From Pinguiococcus pyrenoidosus (Eukaryota > Sar > Pinguiophyceae > Pinguiochrysidales > Pinguiochrysidaceae): 64,000 bases of DNA. The stretch is taken from the NCBI GenBank assembly GCA_019677205.1, contig JAAMXY010000373.1, positions 79,286-143,285 of the forward strand, given 5' to 3'. Shown here one piece after another: positions 21,806 to 33,108 of the stretch. The translations under genes were made by a program, and so were the position numbers. Below the pieces are notes generated by a model that saw only the letters and a list, made by a program, of their open reading frames with translations, was not told the origin of the DNA and searched no databases. Position 1 is the stretch's first letter. Each line of letters begins with the position of its first letter.

Positions 21806-22837
21806 TCAGCCAGACTCGGCTACCAGTTCGTCCTCGCCCGTCTTCAGCACTCCCGAATCCGAAAATGTCACGTCTGCCACCGGGATCTCGTGTCTTGAAT
21901 ACAAGGCGCGTATCTCGTCAATCACCTCCATCCCCTGCGGTACCATCCAAGAGCGTTGTGAGTCCCCAAGCAAAACCCGCAGGCCGAGCATGATGACCAG
22001 AAGGCAAGGAAGCGATGGAAATGCGAAACGCACCTCAACAACTCTGGCGAAGGCGGTACACCGGCCGTCCAGGTGTGGACAGGCTGCAGTGGTGATGTAG
22101 AACATGGAGCCATTCTCGTCGCGCCGATTGGACACCATCGAGACGATGCCTGGCTCGCTGTGCGGCACATAGAACCCCTCGTGCTCGAAGTATCTTCTGC
22201 CCAGAGCTGAATGCGAGCGCCGTCCATTCGTCCCCTCTACGTCTCCGGCCACCAGCGCAGACGTCTTCATGATGCGATGCACGCCACTCTTCTTGTAACT
22301 CAACCACGAGTCTTTCGGAGCCTATGGCGGCCAGATGAGTACACTGCGACTTTCGCTCATCTGAAATACATCAGCGCCTCAGTTCCTCGTGCTGCACTTT
22401 ACCTCGCACAGCTTCTGGAAGTTCTTGGATGTTATGGGCAGAATGTCGTCCAGTGTCTCGATGACCACGCGACCACGCGTTTCCCCGTCCACCGCGAAGT
22501 CCAGAAACACTTTGGACCTGCGCAAAGTGTGGAAGTATTTACAACCTTCGCGACGTCTACGAGATCCTTCACGCATTCCGCACCGTTTGGATGGCTCGCA
22601 CGATGCCCAATCGAACGGTGTCGGTGGATCATACTTGCGAAATCCTTCGGGTCCTTCTTCTTCGTACTTCTTATACCACCTGGCAAAGAAACGACGCAAA
22701 GCGTAAACGCGCAAAACACGGCACTTCGCGATACATCAAGCGGCGTGGACGTACCCGAGGCCACTCTCGCGCTTGCGGAAGCGCTTCACCGTGCGAAACG
22801 CCTGGCTGCGCACGGCCGCTCTCCGGAAAGTGTACAT
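21806..22837 (-). CDS. divergent cyclophilin (peptidyl-prolyl isomerase), probable mitochondrial targeting
   Basis: Exon 1 (22837 to about 22758) encodes MYTFRRAAVRSQAFRTVKRF, an Arg-rich leader without acidic residues, as in mitochondrial presequences. Exon 2 starts WYKKYEEEGPEGF and reaches the cyclophilin fold with VFLDFAVDGETRGRVVIETL and SKNFQKLCE. Exon 3 starts at KSGVHRIMKTSALVAGDVEG and continues FYVPHSEPGIVSMVSNRRDE, NGSMFYIT and ACPHLDGR. The last exon is GMEVIDEIRALYSRHE to the stop at 21806. Conserved sheet residues are kept, but the classic active-site FHRI/QGGD segment is HRIMKTSALVAGDV, so isomerase activity is uncertain. Introns are GT-AG. The gene is divergent to Spc24 with about 350 bp between starts. 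Confidence 0.85.
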
Positions 22838-23087
22838 GGAGACTGGTGGATAGATGCGGAGGGCAGAGAAGAGAGAGGAGCGGCGCTCCCTTGCGCCACG
22901 CAGTCCTCCACCAATGAGTGTTCGCTCAGCGAACCATAGCTTTTATGATTCTATGCTATTGCGATCAGAACGTGCTTGATCGTTGATTATTATTAACAAT
23001 TATACATACTAAATCAAAATATCATAAAACAAATGAATAATAAATATATTTCCAAAATTGTGAACCAACCGTTCAAATCGCATCCGA

Positions 23088-23095
23088 TTTCCCGC
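23088..23095 (+). promoter_or_regulatory. E2F-like motif TTTCCCGCC
   Basis: It lies about 92 bp upstream of the Spc24 ATG in the divergent promoter. An E2F-type site would fit a gene needed in mitosis, but this is an inference. Confidence 0.4.
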
Positions 23096-23187
23096 CTTTT
23101 TTCAGCGCGGAAACTCTCGGCCTTTGGCCCGAAGCTTCGTCCGCTTCCGACGCACCTTTCGACTGGAAAGTCGTCACCCATCTCGCT

Positions 23188-24096
23188 ATGGAGCAGAACT
23201 CGTGGGCGGACACAGCGTCGATCATCGAAGAGCTCAATGGGCTGCTGGCCAAGAGGGAGGAAGTGCGCGGCATTGAAGAGATTATGCACATGGAAACGGA
23301 GGTGCGCAAGAGAACCTCTTCTCTCGCTTGATCCAAAGAGGACGTGCTTTCACTCCTCTCCCTCCCTCTCCCTCTCTCTCTCTTTCTCTCCCTCTTCGAG
23401 CTGCCAAGCAGCACAAGTCTGACGAGATTCTGGAATCGCTTAGATCCACACTGCCGTAAAGTCGCGAGAGACGGATGCGCGGCAGATTCTCCAAGAGATG
23501 CAGAGAAGCGTTTCCGTGGCGGAGCAGAACGTGACGCCGCCCTCGCTGGAAGCTCACGAGGAGGAAATGCGAACACTCTTCGCGGAGAAAGAGAACATCG
23601 GCTCGGCGCTTCAGCAGATGCATTCGCACATCGACGAGAAGACGGAGTCTCTGAAGCAGATTGAGCAGGTGCCGTCAATCTTAGGCCTGCCTGTGCCCTG
23701 ACCAGTGGTCCCAAATGTTCTGAAATGCGTTGCGGTTTGTGGCGACATCTGCAGGAGCTTGTGGAAGCCGAGGCGGGCGCGCCGGATGTGGAGGAGCAGC
23801 AGAAGATCGCAGCGGTGCCTCGAGTCCGCCATGCGGTGAACCTGTACCAGAACATCACGCACATCTCGTGGAAGTATGACTCACCCGACGTCGCCGGATG
23901 TAAGTCGCATGCATCAGCACAGCATCCAACGCAGTTGGGCGCGTATCTCACGACATGTCCTTGTACTTCGCCAGTGATTGCGACGCCGCACTCCCAAAGC
24001 GTCGTGGAGTTCGAGATCTCGGCTGCGAAGTCGGAGTTTGAGGTCGCGGACGAGCTCTGGAGCCTAGTAGAGAAGGCCTCGCTCACCCATGCATAG
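23188..24096 (+). CDS. SPC24: kinetochore protein Spc24 (Ndc80 complex)
   Basis: Four exons: 23188-23301, 23444-23668, 23755-23899, 23975-24096, all GT-AG and in phase, for 201 residues, close to the usual length. The first two thirds are a helical coiled coil (ASIIEELNGLLAKREEVRGI, then RTLFAEKENIGSALQQMHSH). The C-terminal globular domain has the family pattern: VRHAVNLYQNITHISWKYD, a Val/Ile strand, then SEFEVADELWSLVEKA, matching the animal motif of Leu-Tyr, Ile-x-Trp-x-Tyr-Asp and a final Asp-x-Leu-Trp. By family knowledge it pairs with Spc25 and ties the Ndc80 complex to the inner kinetochore. The assignment rests on motif similarity over about 60 residues. A 406-codon antisense frame covers it and is not called. 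Confidence 0.85.
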
Positions 24097-24294
24097 CGCA
24101 CTCCCCACTGTGTCAGAATTCCTAGGGACGCATTTCCGTTTGTTCCCTCTTGTCTCTGTTCCTCTTTTTGCTGTCTGCGCAAGGCGTCGTTGCGGCGGAG
24201 ATCGCGTCCGGAGCAGGGTTGCGAGAACAACAACAAGACCACCACCACGGCCATGGGGCCCACAGAGCTTGAAGGAAAAAGAAGGAAGCGCACG

Positions 24295-25108
24295 CTAGCG
24301 TCCGTATGTTGCCGGTCTGAGCCCTTCCACGGGATCGAACACTAGCCACTCGTCCGGATTGCGCCCTCCACGCCTAGCCTCGAGTCGGGTCTCGTGCTCC
24401 CAGTCTGTCTGCAAAAGAGCATCGCTCCCGCCACCGCCCTTCTCCCTGGGCTTCTCGCGGAGATCTTGAGCTTCGCCGCGTTCTTCAAGAGGCGGCAGGC
24501 TGACCTCCAACGACCTGTCGAGTCAAATGCTTAGCAAGCTTGCGCCGCGTTCCAACTTCAGCGCCGCAGCCATACCGCAGCCATACCTATGACGCAAAGC
24601 GCTCAACTTCCTCTCTATCCATGACAGCGGCAATCCCATCTCCTCCAGCATCAGCATCATATGTTCTGTGGGTGGGACACCGACTTGAAATCAGCCGAAT
24701 GCGACGTCGGCTCAAAGCGAAACAGCATGGAAAGGCGGCCTCACCACCAAAGCGCCACACCAGCACAAGCGCTATCAAGCCCAAAAACCAAGCCTTTCGA
24801 TACAGAGGTCCATGGAGCGCCAGACAGTACGGGCGGTCGGGGCACATCGAGAGCATTCTCTGCGACATATCTCCTGCGTCGGCGACTTCTTAAGCGGTTC
24901 GGCGCGCGTGTGCGAACTTAAACCGAAATTACTCCACACCTTTTCTTCGTCTCCTAGTGAACTGAGAACCTATTATCTCGATGCCGCAGCAGAAAAGCGT
25001 CTGACCGAGGCCACTGGCGGCCAAAACTGCTACGAAGAGAGCGGCGACTAGCCATGGTCTCAGTCTCTCGCCCCACTTGACCGGTTTTCCCGGCGATTCC
25101 GGAACCAT
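24295..25108 (-). CDS. hypothetical small membrane protein, splice model tentative
   Basis: The ATG at 25108 (minus) opens MVPESPGKPVKWGERLRPWL followed by a hydrophobic helix, VAALFVAVLAASGLGQTLF. A further block near 24870-24760 has MLSMCPDRPYCLALHGPLYR and a second helix, AWFLGLIALVLVWRFGG. The last block near 24510-24295 is charged (SLPPLEERGEAQDLREKPRE) and ends WLVFDPVEGLRPATYGR with a stop. GT-AG sites exist between the blocks, but phases could not be settled. No family is recognised. Confidence 0.35.
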
Positions 25109-25571
25109 CGGGGCCACGGGCCTCTCGAGGCCCTCTCGTGGCCTCCAACAACCGCCAGCAAGGACCGGGAGACGCCTCACAGGCGCCGCGCGCACGCGAA
25201 AAGCGTCGAGGTCGACGGACCTTGAACTATGCTCTGTTGCGATAATGGTGGCAAAATCGATATTGTACATTGATGTTCCTCCTTCTGGTATACATGCGGG
25301 CGCAAAGAACTGATTCTTGGGTAAGGCTTCTTTTTATCGCACGCACAAGGACGAGGATTTTATCGCTGTCGTACGGTCGAGCACCTCGCAGAGCAAGGGC
25401 ACGCATCTCGTAGCACTAGCATGAGCGAGTCTGGGAAGAACAAGGAAGACGGTTTGGAGGCCGCGTGTGCTTCTTCGACTCACGTTGTGCGACAAGACGG
25501 CCAGAAGATGATTGGCCTTCTTCGATCTCTGGTTTCGTCGCCATCTGGGCGATCCTGATCGCGTTTATGAG
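25109..25571. other. intergenic stretch, nothing supported
   Basis: Only short frames without motifs. The region around 25320-25560 on the plus strand has a possible start (ATGAGCGAGTCTGG at 25421) but no extended frame. Confidence 0.4.
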
Positions 25572-26711
25572 CTAGGTTTCTAAATGCTGTACTAGCGCTG
25601 CGATTAAGGGGTCCAGGAGGCGGTCGAGGTGCTCGCGCAGCTTGAGGCAGGAGTCATCGTAAGAAGATGATGGTGAAAGATGTCGAGGAAATGCTGACCA
25701 ACCTGTTCGGGTCATCACAGGATAGGCGCGAAACCATGACTCCAGCTTGTCTTCGAACCGCTTCATCAACGCCGGTTCGGCATTGGGCGCCGACGAAGAA
25801 TCCATATGCTGCGTCACGGGGAGGTGTGAGTCGGCGCCTTCATCGTCTGGCGGATGTCGGTAGCGGCGACTTCACCGTAGAGCAGGAAGCCCTTCACGTT
25901 TGTCCATGCCGCCTCAAAGTCCCCAACGTCTGTGCTTAGAAAGTGCTCCTCGAGGTCCGAACCAGCGACGCAGATCTTGACGAAGTTGTAAAGGCGTTAC
26001 CATGGGTTCCGTGCGTGCCAGGCCGCCCGTCCTTCCAGTCGCTCTGTCATCCGCTACAGCATCTGAGAGGATCTGATCGCGGGCGTCTGCACAGTTGCAG
26101 ACGGTCTCCAGGAGGAAACTGTACACCTATGCTTGCGTGTAGCTCGCACCGCTTCTCATGAGCTCCTTGCTGCATGATGTCAGCTCCTCGTCGATCTTAT
26201 TAATGATGACGCGGAGCCGATTTTGCACTCCCAGACCATCGCGCATATGCCGTGCGCTGAGCTCAAAAACCTTCTCGGCGATGCTGTGCCCGTGCCTTTC
26301 AAGAATGGTTTTGATCGTCTTAAGCGCTTTCGCCTTTGAGGTGGGGACCGTGGCTTCTTCTTCAACTTGTCCATGGTCCCCCGGAAGCACTTCAAGTACA
26401 GCATCTGCTGCTGTATACTCAGAATCGTGGATATCATCGTCCAGTAGCATCTCCTTCAAGAGAAGAACTACAGAAAAGCAGAAGGACCGCCTATTCAGCT
26501 TGGTCTTCTGCCTTCCTACGTTCAGGCCACCTCCGCCTTTCCCACGAAACGGGGTTACGAGTTCTCCAATCGGCTGCTTGCACACGCTATTTACGGCTCG
26601 CTTAAGTGCCTTTTGATCCTCATGACAAAACGAGAACTCGCAGTATTTTACATCGCCATCTCGTGCAACTATGCTTCGGAAAAAGTTGCGCAAGGGCCTA
26701 TGAAGTTGCAC
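25572..26711 (-). CDS. hypothetical multi-exon gene with very short apparent introns or frame defects
   Basis: Coding-like blocks on the minus strand: MQLHRPLRNFFRSIVARDGD to KRAVNSVCKQPIGELVTPF; then, after an intron ending CTGTAG, LLKEMLLDDDIHDSEYTAAD with KAKALKTIKTILERHGHSIA and NRLRVIINKIDEELTSCSKE. After an in-frame TAG (26127-26129) the same frame resumes with VYSFLLETVCNCADARDQIL. A 25-nt GT-AG segment would join this to ICVAGSDLEEHFLSTDVGDF and WTNVKGFLLYGEVAATD. The end is LREHLDRLLDPLIAALVQHL with a stop at 25572. The product would be helical and soluble; no family is recognised. The in-frame stop and a one-base shift near 25820 mean it may be a decaying gene or mis-sequenced. Confidence 0.4.
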
Positions 26712-27572
26712 AAACTTAGTCGGTCACGCAGTTGAGCCTTGTCTACGTCCTATCAAGCATTTTTGAGCCACTTTTAGCGGGAATGACGGGAGACCATACC
26801 TTGCAAAAGAAAGGTCAAAACCGGGCAGCAGACGTTCATCTCTGAATTCAGCCAGTGAGCTTGGGAATGCGGTGCAACTTGCAGACCTCATATAGAGATG
26901 CTTTCACAAGGCACGAGAAGACGGTGCGGAATGTCAGACCTTGGCTCTGTGCCGCCGAGAAAGCACAAAAAGGCATCTGAAGTTGTGGACGACGTGGCAA
27001 ATGGAGTGGCGTTGATTCAAAATATATTTTTCCTAATGTCACCAGTATGATCGCGAAATATACATTACAATATCAATATTCTGAGCACGTAGCTTAACGT
27101 ACGAACTACCTTGCTATAGAATCCCTTAGTCCGTAGAACCCTTGTTCCTTTGACGGACTTTACGCCCGCTAGTATATCCCGACTCCAGAAACGGGGCACA
27201 CCACACCATCGAATGTCTGGCCGCCTCTCTTGCCCACGCGCGCTCCGGCTCATCACTCTTCTGTACGGGTCGATCAGCTCCAGCTCCGGATTTGTGGCGT
27301 CGGCGCCTCGTAAGGAGCGCTCAGGTGCGGCGGAGGTTTAGTGTCGTGTTCTATAGTGGAAGGTTTCTCGGCACATTCTTGCGTATGGACAGGCGCCACA
27401 AGTCGAGGTTGCGTATTTTGGTAGTCTATAGTCTGGATATGCCCTTTGTGGTAGATGTGGTGTGAAAAAATCGCGGGAAAACGATGCATTTGGGGCGAAA
27501 CCCGATGGAGATTCGAGGAAGCAGAAGAGAATTGACGCAATTTTGGTCGTTTTTCCAGGAATTTTGCGGAAA
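26712..27572. other. intergenic stretch, partly AT-rich
   Basis: No supported gene. AT-rich DNA around 27010-27090. The last 100 bases before the HAD gene carry GCGGGAAA (27473-27480). Confidence 0.45.
27473..27480 (-). promoter_or_regulatory. E2F-like motif (GCGGGAAA on plus)
   Basis: It lies 92 bp upstream of the ATG of the HAD phosphatase gene. Function inferred. Confidence 0.3.
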
Positions 27573-29068
27573 ATGGGGTCGTTACTGTCCAGCGATGTGT
27601 CGGTGGCGCAACTGGAGACTGCGATTTTTGACCTGGATGGCACGCTGCTGAATCCGGAGCATGTACCCACCGTGGGAACCATCGCGACCGTGCGAAAACT
27701 GTACGAAAAGGTGAGAAGGACGCTGAATCTCCTGTCATATCTGGTAAAGTTCGGTCCTTCAGCGGGCACGACTTTGCAGCTGAAGCGAGAGATTGGCAGG
27801 CAAAGTGAACTGTGGCTGAAAATTTTCCTATGAGAACCCAGGGAATCACTGTGGCAATCGCCACTGGACGATCGGCGCCAGCGCTGTTCCCCGTCGTCGC
27901 GGCTCTTGGCATTCCTCGCGTGCCCGTGGTGTGCTACAATGGCGCTGGCGGCCTGATGTGTGCCTATGACAGGTATGTGAAAAGGCCATGAGTGTCTTGG
28001 AAGCTCTCGCATGCTGACGACTTTTGCCGCTGTAGTGCAACGCAAAAGGTGTCCGTCGAAGAGGAGATCTTTAAGCAGCCACTGTCTGCTGCTGCCACCC
28101 GCGCCGCATTGGACTTTGGAAGAGGGTGGGTGCTGCTCCGAGTCTCCGAAGAGTCGACCCCTCGCTGATGATCTGCCACCCACGCCGTAGGTTGGGGTTT
28201 GTCTTGCACTATTATGCAGGAGACGAGATTTTGGTGGAGCGAGAAGACGAGCAGACGCGGAGGTATCGGGACCTCACCGGCGTTCAGCAGCGCGTCGTGG
28301 CGTCGCTAGACGGACAGCAAGACCCATACAAGGTACGTGCTGTGGCGCGTGGGAAGGCTTCCGGCGGCCTTCTTACAAGAACGCGCACAGATTTTGGTGA
28401 TGTGCGGAGAAGAGCGGATTGATGAAGTGCACGAAGCGGCGCTCAGGTAGGCTGCGCTGCGCCCAACTCTTGTCGCACTGCGAATGCGCTCTCACCAAGA
28501 TGTGCGGAGCAGAGAGGTGGGGGAAGTGTGTCACGTCATCCGAGGAGCTCCACCGGTGCGTACATCACTTTGGCTCGTCGCAATGGAACGTCGAAGGGGC
28601 TGTTTGTTCCTCAAGCATTGCGCTTCGCCTCTTCCAGTTCTTCGTTGAGCTTCTGGACCCGGCGGTGAACAAGGGCGACGGCGTGGCCAAGATGATGCAG
28701 CAGATGGGTCGTTCCCTGGAGACTTGCGCCGCCTTTGGCGACGGCGACAACGACCTCGAGATGGTGAAAATGGTTGGTGGCAACTGCTGACAAAGGGAAA
28801 GGCCATCCGATCTGAGCAGCTGCGCGACTGTAGGTTGGTTACGGAGTGGCCATGGCGAACGCCAGAGACATTGTCAAGCAGAGTGCAAAGGCAGTGACGA
28901 AGAAGACCAACGCAGGTACGTTGTCCCGAAGGCCAAATGCGCTGTGTCTATGGTGGAAGCGTTTTCCAGATCTTCTCATCTCTCCTTCGCCTCTTTTCCA
29001 CAGACGACGGCCTCGCGGCCCACTTGGAAGAAATGTTGGAAGAGGGCATGTTCGGACCTGCCATGTAA
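27573..29068 (+). CDS. HAD-superfamily (Cof-type, subclass IIB) phosphatase
   Basis: The ATG at 27573 opens MGSLLSSDVSVAQLETAIF followed by motif I FDLDGTLLNPEH. Spliced exons then give ITVAIATGRSAPALFP (motif II region), PVVCYNGAGG, a cap region (FGRGLGFVLHYYAGDEILVE), YKILVMCGEERIDEVHE, FFVELLDPAVNKGDGVAK with the motif III lysine, CAAFGDGDNDLEMVKM (motif IV acidic pair), and VGYGVAMANARDIVKQSA. The C-terminus is LEEMLEEGMFGPAM with TAA at 29066. Six or more GT-AG introns of about 60-150 nt are visible; the exon between 28440 and 28635 is the least certain. By family it is a Mg-dependent hydrolase of sugar phosphates, nucleotides or similar; the exact substrate is unknown. No targeting signal is visible. 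Confidence 0.88.
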
Positions 29069-29364
29069 GAAACGAGGCCTTCATCCCAGCTTCAAAGCTT
29101 CGGGGCGTCGAATCCATTTCATCGATCAGTTGTCGCTTCGCATCGCAAGTCGGAAGTGAATCGTCAGCACTCCTTCTCAGCATCCCATCTTCGTCGCCAA
29201 AAGCACCAAATCATCCCAACGTAACCCCTCGGACGCCCGTTCCGGCCTTCCCGAATCTCCCGCTATTCCGCTGTCCTACAGCCGAATAGAGCCCCTCGCT
29301 TGCGTGGAACTCTCCTCCGCCGCTGACGTAGGCCTCTCACGGCGCCAAGTTGGTCAGGCGAAGC

Positions 29365-30561
29365 ATGCACAAGCTCTGTCTCGTCTTCGCAGCTGCGCTG
29401 GTCGCGCCGGCGCGGCCCTTGACCCTCGTGGACACCGTCGGTGGCCTCGTGGGTGAGTGACGTTGCAGAACATTTCGGCGAATCTTCTGTTCTCGCCGCC
29501 GTTTCAGGCGCTTTTCAGCGCCTTCGAGCGTCTCTCGAGGCTGCTTTCACTACCGCTTGGTCTCTGAGTGCGTCTCGCTGCTTTCGGCGTGGAAATCGGC
29601 GAAGTGGAGCGGAAGAAATCGGCGAAAAACTGAGGAAGAAACGCCAATTAACCCCGAATTCCGCCCTTTCTCGCCAGGATCTGCCAAGGCGGCGGGCGTC
29701 CCAGGCCTCTGGGGCACCATGGTGGCACTGGACATGGTGCCGGGACTGCCCACGCAGCCGGCGACCTTGGCGGCGGGGGCCACTCTGGGCTTTTGGCCCG
29801 GCTTGGTTGCCACTTCAACGGCGCAGACGACGGCGGCGGCGCTCTCTCTACAAGTGGCTCGTCGTCTGGGGAGGGAAGGCCAATTGCTGGGCGACTTCGT
29901 GGCCCAGATGAAGGACAACGGGGGCGCCACGGGCGTCATTAGTGCCGTAGCAGAGAAGGTCGACGGGTAAGACGGGCGTCGACACGGCGTTTCAGGCGAG
30001 CTCAGCGGAGAACAAAGCGGAGACTGAGTGGAAAGCATCGTAGGACGGACCCCAATGGAGACTGGCGAAGGCCCTTCACGGCGCTGTACATCATCCGCAA
30101 CTCGCCCATCGTGCCGTTCACGATTGGGAACTACCTCCTCGGCGCCACGACCAAAGCGCCGATTCCACCTCTGCTCTTGGCCACTTTCCTCGGTACGACG
30201 CGACGCATGGACTGTTTCCTCCTTACTTTGGGCAGTGACGATGAGGGGATCATGAAGGCTGGATGATGACTTGTGACGTCCGATACTCGTAGGATGCCTC
30301 CCTGCCAACTGCCTCTACGTGGCTGCAGGAGCCGGACTCGGCGCCATCGCGACGGGCGCGGCGGCGGAAGTTACGCCGCTGGAGACGGCAGTGGGCGTCC
30401 TAGGAGTCGGTGAGTGACCTAAAGCGAACGATTTGGATCGTCAGCACTGTCATGCGCCTGCTGACGACGCCTTCTTCTCGCCAGTTGCCACCGTCGTCAT
30501 CACCGCGGCTGGAGCGGACGTGCTGAAGAAGTCGATGAACGCGGAGAGCGAAGCCAGTTAA
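29365..30561 (+). CDS. VTT-domain (DedA/TVP38-like) membrane protein with signal peptide
   Basis: Five exons in phase: first MHKLCLVFAAALVAPARPL, a typical signal peptide, then an exon from about 29681 with VPGLPTQPATLAAGATLGF and QTTAAALSLQVARRLGREGQ, then WRRPFTALYIIRNSPIVPFT with IGNYLLGATTKAPIPPLL, then LPANCLYVAAGAGLGAIATG, and a last exon VATVVITAAGADVLKKSM to TAA at 30559. The arrangement of a Gly-rich helical hairpin, an Arg before Ser-Pro and Pro-Phe, and Asn-Tyr-x-x-Gly is the VTT/SNARE-associated (TVP38/TMEM64) signature. Such proteins are lipid-handling membrane proteins of the secretory system or plastid envelope. The signal peptide has no ASAF-type motif, so an endomembrane location is more likely than plastid. 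Confidence 0.82.
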
Positions 30562-31090
30562 GAACGGCGCAGTCGACTGCAACCCACGACGATCAGTTGT
30601 GCTTCCACCAGGCTGCCTTTGGAGTAGAAAGACGATTGCAGAGGTCTTGGCTAGTGGAAGCCGCGTTGATCAGGAATGTACATACGGCTGCAACGAGGCT
30701 CTCAGCGAAAGATCCCGCCAGTTTCAATTCCAAGACTTCACACTTGGCCCATATCTGCACGATCCTACGAAGACTCTCTCCCCCGCCCACCTTCGATCAG
30801 CGAATCACCCCCGCGACTTCGCTTGACGCATACCAAGGCTACCGCAACGCGACACCGGGAGAGGCTCGCCTGAAGAAAGCGGAGAGGCATTGGACGGAGG
30901 CACTGGTGACACTTTCCAGGCGACTTGCATCGTGTGTGCATCGTGTATAACCTAGAGCTGCCAAGAAAAATGCAATGATTTTTGGGCGCAAAACCTACTT
31001 CTCCAAGAAGGAGGCTCAGCCCCCCAAGGGAAAAAACAATCGGGCAAAACCTCTTGTGTGCTCTTTTGTGCCCTTGTGTGCTCTGTGACC
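30562..31090. other. intergenic stretch between convergent genes
   Basis: Open frames up to 117 codons on the plus strand overlap in two frames and have no motif. No gene supported. Confidence 0.5.
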
Positions 31091-33108
31091 CTATGCCGCC
31101 TTCAACGCGCTCGGACCGAATGTCTCCGAGTACAGCCGATCGTCCGGCACGCCGAACGTGTCCAGCAGGAGGCTTTGCGCCGTGCTCATGAACGATGCGG
31201 GTCCGCAGACGAAGAAGTAGACCGAGTTCCGGGTGGCTTCACGGCGCAGCTTCTCCGCAACCGAGGTATCGGCCTCGAAGAGAGGCCGCAGCATGCTTTC
31301 CGTGAGTCGTCCCGACGCATACCGAATTCCCGTGTCCGCTGCAGAGGCTGCGGGAGGCTCGCCTCGGGTGAAGGAGGAGACGTACGTGGCCGAAACTCCG
31401 CGTTGCGACGCCTCCCGTATCAAGTCTCCCACCTCTTTGTGCAGCGGCCACATGTCCACGGTCCTGGCCGTCTGCACGAAGAGGATCTCTGGCACTTCGG
31501 GCAGCGCCAGAAGCTCGTGCATCATCGACACCAACGGCGTCACTCCCACGCCGGCGCCCAAGAAGACCACCGTCGCACCGGGGACCTTGGCCGCCGGTGG
31601 CACGACGAAGTCGCCCTCGGGATTGCCAAGGGCATTGACTCGGGCGCCGGTGATGAGCTTGTGCAGAGCGCGGGAGCCGACGCCCTGCTTCCGCACGGTG
31701 ACGCGGTAGAGCGACGGTCCTCCTCTCCAGTGCAGCGCCCACTTCGGACTGCCCGAGAGGCTGTAGCTCCTCTCCACCTCCGCGTTGGGGATCTGCAGCG
31801 TGATGTGCTGCCCGGCCTGGTACGGCTTCAAGGGCCTCTCCTCCACGCCGCCGAAGTAGAGCGACTTGGTGTCCTCGCCCTCGTCCTCGGTCATGAGCAG
31901 CACCAACTCCGAGTTGTTCGCCGGATCCGGCTCGACGAAGGCGAAGCCAAGACCTCCCGGTCTCCAGACGAACCTGTTGATTGAGAAGCCAACGCCAACG
32001 CCAATGCCAACGTGTGTGAGAAGATGATTTCTTTTACCAAGAACACAGGATACCCTCATGCAGCAGTAGAAAGAAGGGACGTACCTCTCGACGGTGATTG
32101 CCACGGTACGAGTGGCGTCGGCGTTGAAGGTGATCTGCGCTTCGCCGGTGATGTGGAGCAGGGAGCCGCTGCTCCAGTCCACGAAGGCAATGCCCACGCG
32201 CGGATCGAGCAGCAGATTGCCCATCGTGTTGTACAAGTTGTTCCCCTGCACGTCCACGTAGGTGACGCACTTGCCGTCCTGGCTCACTTGCACGAACCCT
32301 ATGCGGAGCAAGTCAGCGTCGACGCTGTGCGACACCGTCGGAAAGAAAGGAAAAAAAACAAGAAAAAAAAGGAAAAAAAAACGTACCAGGCGATCCACCG
32401 CGATGCGAGGCGTCCAGGCCGCTTCCAGCGCCGCCGTTCTCCCTCGTGTCGTACCCAGAAGCGATGAAGAACGTATCCGCGCGGCCCACCAGAGCTGCGA
32501 GATCTGCAGGAAGCGCTTCGCCTTCCGTCACAGCCTTTTCGCCGGCGTCCGCAAGGGCCAAGGGCACGATCTCGCGGAGCGAGATGTACTGGGGACAGTT
32601 GCCAAAGGCATGCACCACCTAAGCCAGCAAGAAATTGGTCAGTTGTCAGTCCCCCGGCCTTACACGCAACGAAAATGGCCCAAAACGTCGGCACCTCCAG
32701 CTCCAAAGCGCCGTTTTCAGCGTTCACGACCCGCCCATTGACCCGGTTTCGCCGCCGATTGTGCAGCATGATGCCCAGCATTCCCAGGTCGCTGCCCGGG
32801 GCCACTTGCGAGTGCAGCGGATCGCCCACGGGCGGCGCAGACAGCAAGCTGACGTGTGTCTTGTCCTTCACGGCCACCACCGAGGAGTCCTGAGGCCTCT
32901 TGGCCAGGATGGTGCACCACACATGGCCTTGCCCATTGGTGTCCCGGCCAGCCAGCACCACGTAGGGCAGCTCGCTGAAGAAATCCCGCAGCTGCTCGTT
33001 GAGAAATGGCCTGACCAGGCGCCCAGCGAAGCTGGCAACCTCCTGCTTCACGCCATAGCGGTCTTGCACGGCCTCCTCGCCCCTGTGGAAAACCTGGCGG
33101 AGCGCCAT
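31091..33108 (-). CDS. fusion of PPOX-type FMN-binding domains and ferredoxin-reductase-like FAD/NAD(P) module
   Basis: Exons (minus): 33108-32695, 32618-32387, 32298-32085, 31973-31091, all GT-AG and in phase, about 580 residues. The N-terminal half has ALRQVFHRGEEAVQDRYGV, LAGRDTNGQGHVWCTILAK, MLGIMLHNRRRNRVNGRVV, NCPQYISLREI, ADTFFIASG, DASHRGGSPG and NLYNTMGNLLLDPRVGIAF, the pattern of the pyridoxamine-phosphate-oxidase-like FMN proteins. The C-terminal half has YQAGQHITLQIP, RSYSLSG, TVVFLGAGVGVTPLVSMM and FFVCGPASFMSTAQSLL, the FAD and NAD(P) lobes of the ferredoxin-NADP reductase fold. There is no Cys-rich 2Fe-2S domain at the end, unlike many bacterial relatives. It is probably a flavin-dependent oxidoreductase of unknown substrate; no targeting signal is seen. 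A T-rich tract fills the intron 32299-32386. Confidence 0.87.

Noticed and set aside
22211-22939. 242-codon plus-strand open frame
   Set aside because: Antisense to the mitochondrial-type cyclophilin exons, whose motifs are clear on the minus strand.
23073-24293. 406-codon minus-strand open frame with a signal-peptide-like start
   Set aside because: It is antisense to all four Spc24 exons, and its composition follows the complement of the real gene. No domain was visible.
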